A stretch of DNA of 64,000 bases from Pseudoalteromonas shioyasakiensis. GTDB lineage: Bacteria > Pseudomonadota > Gammaproteobacteria > Enterobacterales > Alteromonadaceae. The stretch is taken from contig NZ_CP077770.1 of assembly GCF_019134595.1 (NCBI RefSeq), positions 1,818,001 to 1,882,000 of the forward strand, in the 5' to 3' direction. Of the stretch, positions 52,127 to 61,961 are shown one piece after another; the first letter of the stretch is position 1; each line of letters starts with the position of its first letter. Made by a program: the position numbers and the translations under genes. A model generated the notes under the pieces. That model worked only from the letters and a program-made list of their open reading frames with translations, did no database searches and was not told where the DNA came from.

Positions 52127-53041
52127 ATGCGTTTAATATTATTGATCATTTATCTATTAATTCTATTTCTGGCTTTTAATCAGTTCGATAATTATTTGTT
52201 TGATTTGGTGGCCGCTTTGCGAGGTTTGCTGATTGTATGTAGTTTTTTACCTGCATTTTTTTTATTGTGGTGGAGCAAAAAACTATCTATCAGTCTAATT
52301 GTTTTAAGTATTAGCTTAGTGCTATTTCATTTTAAGTCTTACTCATCAGCCGAAGAGATTCAAAACACCGATATCAAAGTCGCCCAGGTAAATTTGCAAT
52401 ATAGTAATCCTAACTTAGCAAATATCATCACTAGCAAATTTATAAATGCGCAAAATGATATCTTGGTACTGTTTGAATTTAATGATACTCAGCGTCATGT
52501 GCTTGATGAGCTAAACACTAAATATCATTTATTTGGTTATGCTGAAGTTGAAGGGGCACCATTTGGCATTATTGTTATCTCAAAAATTCCAATCGTACAA
52601 AGGCAAATTAAACGCTTTGATAACCCTAAACTTGGCTACGTGAAGCTGAGTTTTTTACACAATAACGTTATGTTAAATAGTGTGTTTTTACATCCTCCAT
52701 CACCTAGAACTCAAAGTTTGTGGAGTCAGAGAAACTTAGTTTTAAGAGAAGTTGCTAAAGAAATTAAAAAGTTAAAGGGGAATTGGTTAGTTGCTGGTGA
52801 TTTTAATACAGTACCTTGGTCACGGTACTTTATTAATAATAAAAGCAGTTGTTTTAAGCGCGCAGGTTTTTATACGTCTTGGTCTTTGAAAAATCAACTA
52901 AGTGATTTAAAAGTTTTGGGTTTGCCAATAGATCATTGTTTACTGAGTGAAGATGTTTCTTTATCTAATGTTGGTGTTAACTCTGTAAACGGCAGCGACC
53001 ACAAACTGCTGCACTATGAACTTACATTTTCTACGCATTGA
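52127..53041 (+). CDS. Membrane-anchored endonuclease/exonuclease/phosphatase-family protein
   Basis: A 304-aa protein with two to three N-terminal membrane segments (residues 1-70) and a C-terminal EEP-fold domain facing the periplasm. Motifs are VAQVNLQYSN, ILVLFEFN (metal Glu), SVFLHPPSP, WLVAGDFNTVPWS (Asp-Phe-Asn) and NGSDHKLLHYEL (Ser-Asp-His). Family members cut nucleic acids or phospho-compounds; extracellular DNA scavenging is plausible. The start at 52127 is preferred because AGGGGGAG lies just before it; an ATG 23 codons upstream has no ribosome site. Its 3' end overlaps the convergent response regulator by 28 bases. Confidence 0.87.
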   Translation: MRLILLIIYLLILFLAFNQFDNYLFDLVAALRGLLIVCSFLPAFFLLWWSKKLSISLIVLSISLVLFHFKSYSSAEEIQNTDIKVAQVNLQYSNPNLANIITSKFINAQNDILVLFEFNDTQRHVLDELNTKYHLFGYAEVEGAPFGIIVISKIPIVQRQIKRFDNPKLGYVKLSFLHNNVMLNSVFLHPPSPRTQSLWSQRNLVLREVAKEIKKLKGNWLVAGDFNTVPWSRYFINNKSSCFKRAGFYTSWSLKNQLSDLKVLGLPIDHCLLSEDVSLSNVGVNSVNGSDHKLLHYELTFSTH

Positions 53042-53418
53042 TTAAATTTAAGATGACTATTTTCAATTAATATATCAACCAGCATAGTTAGTTCAAAGTT
53101 ATCCCAAGGTTTTGCGGTAATCATATTAGCTATATTATTGTTAAGCGCACTTTTAGAAGCTTCTAGTTCTGCATAGCCGGTAATCAAAAGGCGAGAGCAG
53201 TTCGGCTGTAGCAATTTAATATCCTCTAAAACAGCAAAACCACTGACTGCAGGCATCAACAGATCACAAATGACCAAACTAATTGGGTTCTGTTTCGCAT
53301 ACTCAATTGCCGATAGAGGGTCGCTGAAACAAATTACATGGTTATTAGTAGCTAATAATCGTTTTAGCGAACGTAAAATTGCTTCATCATCATCGATGAT
53401 TACAATGTTTTTTTTCAT
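53014..53418 (-). CDS. Single-domain response regulator
   Basis: A 134-aa CheY-like receiver: acidic pocket IIDDDEA, phospho-acceptor Asp in LVICDLLMP, LLITGYAELEA (switch Thr) and ITAKPWDNFEL (Lys). There is no output domain; the last 15 residues are a short tail. No histidine kinase is adjacent. It starts inside the end of the upstream GT2 gene (ATGA overlap), so the two are translated together, and its end overlaps the EEP gene on the other strand. It may control polysaccharide output, but the partner is unknown. Confidence 0.93.
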   Translation of the reverse strand: MKKNIVIIDDDEAILRSLKRLLATNNHVICFSDPLSAIEYAKQNPISLVICDLLMPAVSGFAVLEDIKLLQPNCSRLLITGYAELEASKSALNNNIANMITAKPWDNFELTMLVDILIENSHLKFNQCVENVSS

Positions 53419-54332
53419 GAATGTGCTCCAAATAAGTGCTTTAAGTCATAGAGCATATGTTTAAAGTTTCGTTTATGAGGGAATAGCCAAAAGGCTTTGT
53501 TCGAATACATAAGTGCTTTTGAATACTGACCAAGTTCACGGTAGAACTCGCCATAACATTCACTTAAACGTGCTTTAATTTTTTTGAGTTCATTATTTGA
53601 TACAACAGATTGGTTGCGATTAATAATTTCAACCATAGCCGCTAGCCTATTTTCTCTATTTGATGTTATTGAGTTAGCACGCATTAGATAGTGCATTGCA
53701 CACAGCGTTGAATAACCAACATAACCTTTTTTAGCTATTTTTAACCAGCAATCTAAATCGGTAGCACTACTTAACTTATTGTCAAAACCACCCACATCAA
53801 CAATGGTTGAACGTTTAACCATGACCGACGAAGTACCAACAATGTTGGTTGTGATCATTTGGCTTATTGGATTATCAAGAAATTGGAAGTTTGTGTTTTC
53901 TTTATTACATTTAAACTCGGGCCAATAATCAAAACAGCCAATTATATCTTCGTTGTTTTCATTAAAATGCATGTAGTCAGTAAAACTTAAAACGCAATCT
54001 GGGTGTTTTTTATGAAATGCAAACTGAGCTGCAAGCTTATCGGCTGACCAATAATCATCGGCATCTAAAAAAGCTAAGTACTCTGACTTTGCTTGTGTAA
54101 TTGCCAGGTTACGAGCAGCCACAACCCCTTTTCTTTGTTGGCTGAAGATACGTACCTCACTTTTCTCAGCAGCTAGTTGCTCAAGGTATTCTTTACTGCC
54201 ATCTGTAGAGCCATCATCAACAATAATGATTTCGAAATTTACATTTTTTTGCTGGTAAATACTGTTAATACAGGTATCTAGATACTGCAAACAGTTGTAG
54301 TTAGGAATGATAATACTGACTTGGCTGTTCAT
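53415..54332 (-). CDS. Family 2 glycosyltransferase
   Basis: A 305-aa GT-A fold glycosyltransferase. VSIIIPNYNCLQYL starts the nucleotide-binding fold, IIIVDDGSTDGS follows, and FLDADDYWSADKL carries the DxD metal site. The start MNSQVSI is chosen because ggagc lies before it; an earlier ATG would put it inside the gene. The gene is transcribed away from the large polysaccharide locus and is coupled to the response regulator. Acceptor unknown. Confidence 0.92.
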   Translation of the reverse strand: MNSQVSIIIPNYNCLQYLDTCINSIYQQKNVNFEIIIVDDGSTDGSKEYLEQLAAEKSEVRIFSQQRKGVVAARNLAITQAKSEYLAFLDADDYWSADKLAAQFAFHKKHPDCVLSFTDYMHFNENNEDIIGCFDYWPEFKCNKENTNFQFLDNPISQMITTNIVGTSSVMVKRSTIVDVGGFDNKLSSATDLDCWLKIAKKGYVGYSTLCAMHYLMRANSITSNRENRLAAMVEIINRNQSVVSNNELKKIKARLSECYGEFYRELGQYSKALMYSNKAFWLFPHKRNFKHMLYDLKHLFGAHS

Positions 54333-54552
54333 AATATGCTCCAAAAGCATTAATTTACGTATTGAAGGATACGCAATTTAAAAGCCAGCTTTAAATCCGT
54401 ATTTTCTGTTAAATTACTCAGCCTTTTCTCTTTGTGCATTGCATTTTGCAAATCTTCAGCAAAATTTAATCTCATTTCGGGAATTTAAAGGTTTATTAGC
54501 CGGGTATGGAATTTGCCATAACTCCTATAACAGTTTTTATAGGAGCGTTTTT

Positions 54553-55704
54553 ATGAAGCACATTGCTATTTTGGTCCCAAGCTTTCCGATTGCATCTGAA
54601 ACATTTGTTGTTACGGAAATTAAAGCCCTAGTTAATGCAGGGCATAAGGTGACAGTTCTTACATTTGAAAAAACCAGTGTGTTGATTAACTTAACCAGTG
54701 CTATTGAAGTTAAAAAAATCACTAAGCCTGCGTTTAAATTAATCTTACCTTCTATGTTTAACATCTATAAGTTAGCGAGGGCAACGCATACCGCAGCCCA
54801 ATTTAAATCAATTTCAACACAATCTTTACTTGCTTATGGTTATCAAATTGCACGCTATATAAAAGCTGCAAAGATAGATCATTTACATTGCCATTTTATG
54901 CATGGGCCACTTGCATACGGCATCGTTGCGGCAAAACTTGCAGACGTTACCGTGTCTTCTATTGGCCACGGCCATGATGTTTACGTAAACAACGCAGACT
55001 TAAAACCCAAATTAGCTCTTTGTGATTTTTCAATAGCGGTTTGTGAAGAAATGGCTATGCAATTTAAGCGCTTTTCGAAGAGCAATGTTAAATTGTTGCA
55101 TTGTGGTATCGATACTAGCCAATTTAAGTTTGTACCATCGTCTCTAAATGAATCCGTGCGTTTGATTTTCATCGGCCGTCTTGTCGAGAAGAAAGGGCTG
55201 CAATTCCTATTACCGGCACTTAAGCATATTCCAAAAGAGTTTGGTATAACCTTAGATATAGTAGGGGACGGGCCAATGCTGAATGATTTAATGTATATGG
55301 CTGAAGAGCTTGGTATTCGTAAATCTATACGCTTTCTAGGTGAAAAACCTCATGATTGGGTTAGCTCAAACCTAATTTATTACTCTGCGCTTATCGCCCC
55401 TTTTTGTGTCGCAGAAAATGGCGACCGTGATACAGGCCCGTTAGTTTTAAAAGAAGCCATGGCTTGTGGCCTTCCTGTACTGACTACCACTTTAATGGGA
55501 GCAAACGAAATTGTAACCCCAAGTGTTGGTATGAAATGTATGCCAGGTAGTATCTCAGGGCTCAGCAAAATGCTTTATAAATTTCATCAGCTGTCACCTC
55601 ATAAACGTTATTTACTTGGTCAAAATGCCAAGCAACACGTTAACGAGCATTACAACGCTGTGAAACAAGCAGAGCAGCTTTCCAAATGGGTTGAATCTTT
55701 ATAG
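54553..55704 (+). CDS. Family 4 glycosyltransferase
   Basis: A 383-aa GT-B glycosyltransferase. The N-terminal acceptor domain includes DHLHCHFMHGPLAYG, and the donor domain has RLIFIGRLVEKKGLQFLL and the E-x7-E-type segment GPLVLKEAMACGLPVLTT. The start MKHIAIL is chosen because AGGAG lies seven bases before it. First gene of the rightward polysaccharide cluster. It lacks a signal peptide. Confidence 0.93.
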   Translation: MKHIAILVPSFPIASETFVVTEIKALVNAGHKVTVLTFEKTSVLINLTSAIEVKKITKPAFKLILPSMFNIYKLARATHTAAQFKSISTQSLLAYGYQIARYIKAAKIDHLHCHFMHGPLAYGIVAAKLADVTVSSIGHGHDVYVNNADLKPKLALCDFSIAVCEEMAMQFKRFSKSNVKLLHCGIDTSQFKFVPSSLNESVRLIFIGRLVEKKGLQFLLPALKHIPKEFGITLDIVGDGPMLNDLMYMAEELGIRKSIRFLGEKPHDWVSSNLIYYSALIAPFCVAENGDRDTGPLVLKEAMACGLPVLTTTLMGANEIVTPSVGMKCMPGSISGLSKMLYKFHQLSPHKRYLLGQNAKQHVNEHYNAVKQAEQLSKWVESL

Positions 55705-55713
55705 GGAGGTTTT

Positions 55714-57132
55714 ATGAGTAACTTAAAACAAATTGGTTACTTTGCTTTAGCTATTTTTGCAGTAAAAGGGTTTGGCTTTTTACTTTTACCAATTACAACT
55801 CGCTTTTTAGAAAAGAGCGAGTTTGGTGAGCTGAACTTCTTAGTAACCATGTCGGCGCTATGCTCTTTAGTAGTGTCACTTGGTTTACCTGAGCTACTAC
55901 TAAAACAACAGTACCCATCTTTTCGTGAAAAAATGGCGTTATTTAGAGACTCTCTGGTATTAACAATCTGTTTTAGTGCGCTTTTTTTAGGCTGTAGCTT
56001 TATATTTAGCGAGCAAATTATTGCAACCTTACCTGCGAAAATAAAGGTGATTGATTTTAGGTTACTTATTTTAAATTTAACTTTTGCCTCGGTACTTGCT
56101 ATCCCGTACACCTACTACCGGTTATTTGGTTACGCGCAAAAGTATTGTTTTTATAGTATTGCGCATGCTGTCATACAAACTTGTTTAACAATCACTTTGT
56201 TAGTTCTTGGTTTTAATGTAACCGGTGTAATGGTTTCAGGCGTTGTCTGCACATTCATTATTATGTGCTTAACCTTGAGTGATATGCGAAGTGCTCTTAA
56301 AGTGAGCTATTCTCGCTTTAGCTGGAGAATAAAAAAATCACAGACTGCATTCTTAACCTCAATTGTTGCATCAGGTTTATTTGTTTATGCCGGTAATGGG
56401 GCAGAAAACTGGTTCATCGTTGCCGAATTTGACGAGAGTGTTTTAGCGAGTTATTACGTTGCAGCGCAATTTGCCATTATAACTTCGTTCACCTTTGAGC
56501 CAATTAGGCTTTGGTGGTTCGCCAAACGTTTTTGCTTAATTAAGCAAGATAAAACGCAATATCAAAATTATGCAATAACCTCATTAAATGCAGGCTTAGC
56601 TATGTGTGTTCTAATGAGTTTACTGGCACCAATCGCATTAAACTCAGTACTTCCTGCTGAATACCATGGCAAAGATAGCTGGCTGATTCTGTTGATTATT
56701 GTTGTTGCCATACGCCATCACAGCGATATTTTTAATATTGGTTGCTACATGCATAAAAATGGTGTGTTTGTATCCATTGTAAACTTCTTTACGGCACTTT
56801 TAGGTCTTAGTCTGCTGTATTTATTAGTGCCAAAACATGGTGTTGAAAGCGCTATTTTGGCGTTAATCATTATGCAAAGTTTTAAATTAGTTTGCCTTTA
56901 CTCAGTTAGTCAGCATTTCGAGCCTCTAAAGCTAAACTTTGCAGCACTAGTACCAAGCTGGTTGGCATTGGGCTCTATAACACTGATCACTTTACAGTTT
57001 AGCGAACTAAGTTTGGCTAAATGGATCGTATGTTTTATCTATATTGTTGGTTTGGCTTATCAATATAGAGCACTAATTAAGCAAGTGATAAAAAGCTTTA
57101 TTAAGGAGCATCACCATGCTCAATTACTATAA
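55714..57132 (+). CDS. Oligosaccharide flippase (Wzx/MATE-like)
   Basis: A 472-aa polytopic protein with about 12-14 hydrophobic segments and the PST/Wzx pattern: KQIGYFALAIFAVKGFGFLLLP at the N terminus (about residues 4-25), then FGELNFLVTMSALC. It should flip lipid-linked repeat units across the inner membrane. It overlaps the polymerase gene by 17 bases. Shine-Dalgarno gggagg is present. Confidence 0.92.
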   Translation: MSNLKQIGYFALAIFAVKGFGFLLLPITTRFLEKSEFGELNFLVTMSALCSLVVSLGLPELLLKQQYPSFREKMALFRDSLVLTICFSALFLGCSFIFSEQIIATLPAKIKVIDFRLLILNLTFASVLAIPYTYYRLFGYAQKYCFYSIAHAVIQTCLTITLLVLGFNVTGVMVSGVVCTFIIMCLTLSDMRSALKVSYSRFSWRIKKSQTAFLTSIVASGLFVYAGNGAENWFIVAEFDESVLASYYVAAQFAIITSFTFEPIRLWWFAKRFCLIKQDKTQYQNYAITSLNAGLAMCVLMSLLAPIALNSVLPAEYHGKDSWLILLIIVVAIRHHSDIFNIGCYMHKNGVFVSIVNFFTALLGLSLLYLLVPKHGVESAILALIIMQSFKLVCLYSVSQHFEPLKLNFAALVPSWLALGSITLITLQFSELSLAKWIVCFIYIVGLAYQYRALIKQVIKSFIKEHHHAQLL

Positions 57133-58480
57133 ACAAAATCAGTTATTCATTAATGGCATTTTAGTAACCTTACTTGTAGTTGTTACCTATGCCATTTTGG
57201 GCCCGATAGCAGTTTTTGCATTGCTGCTATTACCTTTTGCCGCTTTCACTGCAGTAAAGGTAAGTGTGGCTTTTATAATTTTGTTTATTTTATTTAGCTA
57301 CTTTAGATTACACGAAGCTTTTCCTTTTTTAATGCCTTTTAAAATTCCTAAGTTACTCGCGCTTGCGTCGCTATTGGGAATAGCTTGGCACCTGTTTATT
57401 TCACAAAAATTAAAGCCACATTGGCATACTAATCATCTGATATTTTTTGTTTGGTTTATTTGGCTGACTGTTTGCGTTTTTAGTGCCTCAAATCGGGGTT
57501 TAGCGATGGAGTACTGGTCAGGTGTACTAACAAAAGTACTCATTATGGTATTTGCAATCTCGTGGTGGATGAGCACATTAAAGCATTTTAATGTGGTTAG
57601 AATTGGCATCATGATCTCAGGTGCCGCCATTGCCTTAGTTGCCCTAAGTAACAAAATTAATGGCATCGGCCTTGTAGAAGGAACTCGCGTCACTATTTCT
57701 CGAGAACTTCGCTCACAGCTTGGCGATCCTAACGATTTATCACTTGTAATGATGTTCCCCGTGTCTTTTTTAGCTGCTGAAGTATTTGATTCAAGTGCCC
57801 ATAAATTTAGACGTATCATTGCGCTTATTTGCTTAGTTATCGCAATCAGCGGTGTTATTGCAACGCAAAGCCGAGGCGGTTTACTTGGTATTGCTGCTGT
57901 ACTTAGTTTCTTTATTTACCAGAAAGTTAAAAATCCTGTAGTGGTCGGCTGTATTGGAGCCGTGGGCATGTTAGCCATGGTTGCTTTTGCAGGTATTGCA
58001 GATAGACAAAGTGGTGGCTCCCATGAAGGTGGTGTTGATGAATCAGCTATGGGTCGAATTTACGCATGGCAAGCTGCAATCAATATGGCGATACATAATC
58101 CATTAACTGGGGTTGGAGTTAATAACTTTGTCGTTAATTACTATTTTTATAGCCCACATTGGGATGGCAAGAATCATGCAGTACACAGTACGTGGTTTCA
58201 GGTATTAGGTGAAACAGGCATCGTAGGAATATGCATTTTTCTGTTAGTGATTGCCTGTATTTATCGAAGCTTGAACCGTGTGTTCTTAATGAATAAACAG
58301 ATTAATGACAAACAAATTGATGTAAATGCGAAAGCGCTAAAGGGCGGCCTAATTGGCTTTATGGTGTCAGGAACCTTTTTAACTCAGGCATTTACATGGC
58401 CTATTTATATCATTCTTGCTTTAACTATTGCCTTAGAAAAGCTTGTAATCGATAAACAAAGGGAGACCTCACATGAGTGA
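57116..58480 (+). CDS. O-antigen/exopolysaccharide polymerase or ligase (Wzy/WaaL)
   Basis: A 454-aa membrane protein with about 11 segments and the large periplasmic loop of the Wzy_C family. Motifs are [34 protein letters not shown] (the R-G-G-L signature) and [17 protein letters not shown] followed by [17 protein letters not shown], as in polymerases and ligases alike. In this Wzx/Wzz context a polymerase is likelier than a lipid A ligase. Confidence 0.88.
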   Translation: MLNYYKQNQLFINGILVTLLVVVTYAILGPIAVFALLLLPFAAFTAVKVSVAFIILFILFSYFRLHEAFPFLMPFKIPKLLALASLLGIAWHLFISQKLKPHWHTNHLIFFVWFIWLTVCVFSASNRGLAMEYWSGVLTKVLIMVFAISWWMSTLKHFNVVRIGIMISGAAIALVALSNKINGIGLVEGTRVTISRELRSQLGDPNDLSLVMMFPVSFLAAEVFDSSAHKFRRIIALICLVIAISGVIATQSRGGLLGIAAVLSFFIYQKVKNPVVVGCIGAVGMLAMVAFAGIADRQSGGSHEGGVDESAMGRIYAWQAAINMAIHNPLTGVGVNNFVVNYYFYSPHWDGKNHAVHSTWFQVLGETGIVGICIFLLVIACIYRSLNRVFLMNKQINDKQIDVNAKALKGGLIGFMVSGTFLTQAFTWPIYIILALTIALEKLVIDKQRETSHE

Positions 58481-59183
58481 AAATATTAAACAATGGCTTA
58501 AATCAAGTGACAGCCCATTTGCAAAATCGCTTTTTCAATTTGCAAAATCGATTCGCAATCCGCAAATGTGGGTGATCCCAGGTATTCATTCATTTATATA
58601 TAAATTGCATTTATTGGTTAAAACAGTAGTGAGTGAGCTCGGGCGAATTTTTTATTACACACCACTATTTAAAAGCCAAATTAAGGGCTCAAAAGCAAAT
58701 TTATATCTGTATTCTGGCATGCCGCAAATATTAGGGAAACTTGAAATTAGCTGTAATGACAACACGCGAATTAGTGGCATTAGTACTTTTTGTGGGCGTA
58801 GTCATGGTAGTTACACACCCAAACTTATAATTGGCAGTAATGTGGATATTGGTTGGCAAAATGCGTTTTCTGTTGGTCGTAAAATTGTTTTAGAAGATGA
58901 TGTTCGCCTTGCAGGTCGGGTATTTTTAGCTGGCTTTCCTGGTCACCCTCTAAACTCTGCAAGACGTGCTCTAGGTGAGTCTGATGATGAATGCCAAGTT
59001 GGCGATATCATTATCAAACAAGGCGCTTGGATAGGCACCGGCGCAACTGTGCTTGCAGGTGTAACAATAGGCGAGGGTGCTATAGTTGCTGCAAGCGCTG
59101 TAGTTACTAAAGATGTGCCAGCAAATACAATTGTTGCTGGTAATCCAGCAACAATTGTTAAACAGCTGGAGGGGACGCTATGA
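58473..59183 (+). CDS. Hexapeptide-repeat acyltransferase
   Basis: A 236-aa left-handed beta-helix acyltransferase. The C-terminal repeats are visible: [48 protein letters not shown] and [20 protein letters not shown]. These enzymes add acetyl groups to sugars. It overlaps the polymerase by 8 bases and the next gene by 4 bases, so it is part of the polysaccharide operon. It likely O-acetylates a repeat-unit sugar. Confidence 0.92.
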   Translation: MSENIKQWLKSSDSPFAKSLFQFAKSIRNPQMWVIPGIHSFIYKLHLLVKTVVSELGRIFYYTPLFKSQIKGSKANLYLYSGMPQILGKLEISCNDNTRISGISTFCGRSHGSYTPKLIIGSNVDIGWQNAFSVGRKIVLEDDVRLAGRVFLAGFPGHPLNSARRALGESDDECQVGDIIIKQGAWIGTGATVLAGVTIGEGAIVAASAVVTKDVPANTIVAGNPATIVKQLEGTL

Positions 59184-60316
59184 AATTTATTGTATTCGGC
59201 GAAGACTGGCAAAGTCACCCAAGTAGTACACAGCACCTATTTAAACAACTAGCGAAACAACATCAGGTTATTTGGATTAACTCGATTGGAATGCGAAAAC
59301 CAACATTTCGCTTGATTGATATGAAACGAGTTTTTAATAAATTAAAAAGCCTTTGTTTATTTAAGCGCTCTGGGCCAAAAGCTAAAACAACGAATACTAG
59401 CCAAAACGTTAATTTAACAGCACACACATTAGCGGTTTTACCCTGGCACGATAACGTTATAGTAAGGCTATTTAATAAATGGATTTTTAATCGAAAAGAT
59501 TTCATAGATGATGAGCCAATTGTCTATTGGCTTAGTGTGCCTACTGCAATTAGTCTAATTTCACCGCGAGAGAAGGATAAAGTCATATATTACTGTGGTG
59601 ATGACTTCTCGGCACTTGCGGGTGTTGATCATAAAATGGTCGCGCCTTTTGAAAGCGACCTTATCGCCAAAGCAGACACTATTTATGTTGTGAGTGAGTT
59701 TCTTACCAACAAAATGCCGAAATCTAAAGTTAAAATGCTTTCACATGGTGTCGATTTAGAACTTTTTACCACGCAAACCACAAAAGCCATTGAACTTGAG
59801 CAAATAAGCAAACCTATTATTGGTTTTTATGGTTCCTTGAATGCTTGGCTTGATAAAGCGTTATTGTTGAAGCTAGCTAAAGAAAGGCCGGAGTATCAAT
59901 TAGTATTGATAGGCCACCTTGTCGAAGACTTCTCTGAGCTACTCAAGTTAGACAATGTAACCCATATACCGGCTGTAGAGCATAATCGTTTAGCTTCATT
60001 TTCTCAGCATTGGCAGGTATCTATCTTGCCATTTGTTGATAATGAGCAGATCAGAGCCTGTGACCCACTTAAATTAAAAGAATACATAGCCACAGGCACA
60101 CCAATTGTGACAACACGCTTTGCTGCGGTTAATCCGTACCAAGAGACCATATTAATAGCAGACAATCACCAAGGCTTTATTGAGCGTGTAGACTTTGCTG
60201 TAAGCCTAAGTAAATCACATAACTTGAATTGGCGAGCAAACCAATCTCAGCAGGCAAGTGATCATAGCTGGCAAGCAAAAGCCAAGCTAGTCTGTAAACA
60301 ACTTAGGTTTTGCTAA
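59180..60316 (+). CDS. Glycosyltransferase, GT-B fold
   Basis: A 378-aa glycosyltransferase. The N terminus ([16 protein letters not shown]) is typical of a group that handles extracellular polysaccharides. The donor half has [18 protein letters not shown], and [17 protein letters not shown] in place of the usual EAMA loop. It overlaps the acyltransferase by 4 bases. It ends at a strong terminator, so the locus is divided in two transcription units. Confidence 0.88.
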   Translation: MKFIVFGEDWQSHPSSTQHLFKQLAKQHQVIWINSIGMRKPTFRLIDMKRVFNKLKSLCLFKRSGPKAKTTNTSQNVNLTAHTLAVLPWHDNVIVRLFNKWIFNRKDFIDDEPIVYWLSVPTAISLISPREKDKVIYYCGDDFSALAGVDHKMVAPFESDLIAKADTIYVVSEFLTNKMPKSKVKMLSHGVDLELFTTQTTKAIELEQISKPIIGFYGSLNAWLDKALLLKLAKERPEYQLVLIGHLVEDFSELLKLDNVTHIPAVEHNRLASFSQHWQVSILPFVDNEQIRACDPLKLKEYIATGTPIVTTRFAAVNPYQETILIADNHQGFIERVDFAVSLSKSHNLNWRANQSQQASDHSWQAKAKLVCKQLRFC

Positions 60317-60334
60317 AAAACCTTTTCAACCCAA

Positions 60335-60371
60335 AGTCGCATCTTGTATCGCTACAAGGTGCGGCTTTTTT
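60335..60371 (+). terminator. Intrinsic terminator inside the polysaccharide locus
   Basis: A 14-bp stem (60335-60348 with 60353-60366, two G-T wobbles) with a TCGC loop, then a T tract; 18 bases after the glycosyltransferase stop. Confidence 0.93.
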
Positions 60372-60485
60372 CATTTTGGCTCACTAACTGCAATTAACTA
60401 ACTATCTATAGAAATCTCGGTTGTTTTTATCAATTTGCAAATTAAAACCGAGCAATTTCGCAAAATGCAAAGCAAAAGGTAAAGT

Positions 60486-61961
60486 ATGTTAGTTAAAGAG
60501 CAGATCAAACGGTTAATTTATTTAGGGCTTTATGCGCTTTACACGCGTATTAAGCTCTTTATTATTCCGTTTTGCATTGTGCCAATCGTCGTCATTGCGC
60601 TTGGCTTATCTGCGCAAAAACAATATACCAATCACGCGACCATCTTAATTGAAGAGTCAGCACTACTTAATCCTTACTTAGATGATCTGTCTTTCTCGTT
60701 TCAACTTTCTGATCGTATGGCAGCACTGCGTACCTTAGTTATCAGCCGTAAGGTACTTATTGCTGTAGCAAAAGAAACCCAATTAATAGCTGATGATGCG
60801 ACGCCAAAACAAGTTGAAGAAATTCATCAAAAACTATCTAAAGCGTTATCACTTTCGTTAATTGGCGATGAGCTGGTCCGCATTAACTTTATTTGGCATG
60901 ACCAATCACAAATGAAACCAGTGCTTGAAAAGGTGGTAGAAAAATTTATTGAACGTTTATTGGCACCAACTAAGGCGTCACTTGATACTTCTGAGCAGTT
61001 TTTCTTTAAGCAACTCGATAGTTTACGCGAAGAGCTTGAGTTATCTGAAGAAGCACTGGCTGATTTTAAAACCAAAAACAGTAATACATTACCTGATGTT
61101 TTACATAGCAACCGCCAAACCTTCGACAGCTTACTAAGCGAAAAACAACAAAAGCTAATTGCTCTTTCAGGCGCTAAAGCAAAACTGAATGCCTTAGTGA
61201 GTAAAGTAGGGCAAGCCAATCCCATTTTAGGCAATTTAGAAGAAAAGATAATTCGTACTGAATCTGAATTAAGTCTTTTGAGAACACGCTATACCGATAA
61301 ACATAGCAAGATTATCGAGAAAAAACGCACCCTTGCAAATTTAAAAAGCCGCCAACAAGCGTTGTTAGCATCTAGTGAAGAGCTAGACACAACAAACCTC
61401 GATAAGTTATGGCAAATGGTTAATACGCTTCCGTCTGGTGATGGTAAAGAGAGCAGCGTTTTAGTATCACAACTTCTTGCGCTTGAAGAGGCTCGTAATA
61501 ATTTACTTCAGCAAGAACAAGAATTTGCAATGCTCGAAGAGCAAGTACAGCTCGTCAGTGAACGTCTGTTAGTAACCAGTGATGTAGAAAAACAGTTACG
61601 CAAACTAGAGCGTGATTACGATGTTAAGCAGTCACTCTACAAAGATATGCTTAGCCGTTACGAAATGGCCAAAGTCACAGGCAAATTAGTTAAATACGAA
61701 GGACCTGACAAAGTTAAAACTATCGAGCGAGCTTATAGCCCAACACAACCTATCAATACCTCAATGCTGATGACCGTTATCGTTGGCATTGTGCTTGGGA
61801 TTTTCACAGGTAGTGCAAGCGTATTTGTTGCTGCACTTTGTGATAGTCACTTAAAAGATATTAAAACCATCGAAAAACTTACCAGCGCAGAGGTGGTAAC
61901 AGTACTTCCTATCGTCAATGCCGAAACTAACTTCGGTAATATTGAAGGAGATAAATCATGA
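60486..61961 (+). CDS. Wzz-type polysaccharide chain-length / export co-polymerase
   Basis: A 491-aa inner-membrane protein. TM1 is about residues 24-46 and TM2 about 443-468. The periplasmic part is rich in coiled coil (SEEALADFKTKNS ... LLRTRYTDKHSKIIEKKRTL, about 170-290), and the GNVR-like segment before TM2 has YDVKQSLYKDMLSRYEMA. It lacks the Walker A kinase domain of the fused type, so a separate BY-kinase, if any, lies elsewhere. It sets polymer length with the Wzy protein. The stop overlaps the next gene by 4 bases. Confidence 0.92.
   Translation: MLVKEQIKRLIYLGLYALYTRIKLFIIPFCIVPIVVIALGLSAQKQYTNHATILIEESALLNPYLDDLSFSFQLSDRMAALRTLVISRKVLIAVAKETQLIADDATPKQVEEIHQKLSKALSLSLIGDELVRINFIWHDQSQMKPVLEKVVEKFIERLLAPTKASLDTSEQFFFKQLDSLREELELSEEALADFKTKNSNTLPDVLHSNRQTFDSLLSEKQQKLIALSGAKAKLNALVSKVGQANPILGNLEEKIIRTESELSLLRTRYTDKHSKIIEKKRTLANLKSRQQALLASSEELDTTNLDKLWQMVNTLPSGDGKESSVLVSQLLALEEARNNLLQQEQEFAMLEEQVQLVSERLLVTSDVEKQLRKLERDYDVKQSLYKDMLSRYEMAKVTGKLVKYEGPDKVKTIERAYSPTQPINTSMLMTVIVGIVLGIFTGSASVFVAALCDSHLKDIKTIEKLTSAEVVTVLPIVNAETNFGNIEGDKS

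Noticed and set aside
54439..54552. Longer N terminus of the GT4 enzyme at 54553
   Set aside because: The extra 38 residues do not resemble the GT-B fold, and AGGAG lies just before the ATG at 54553.
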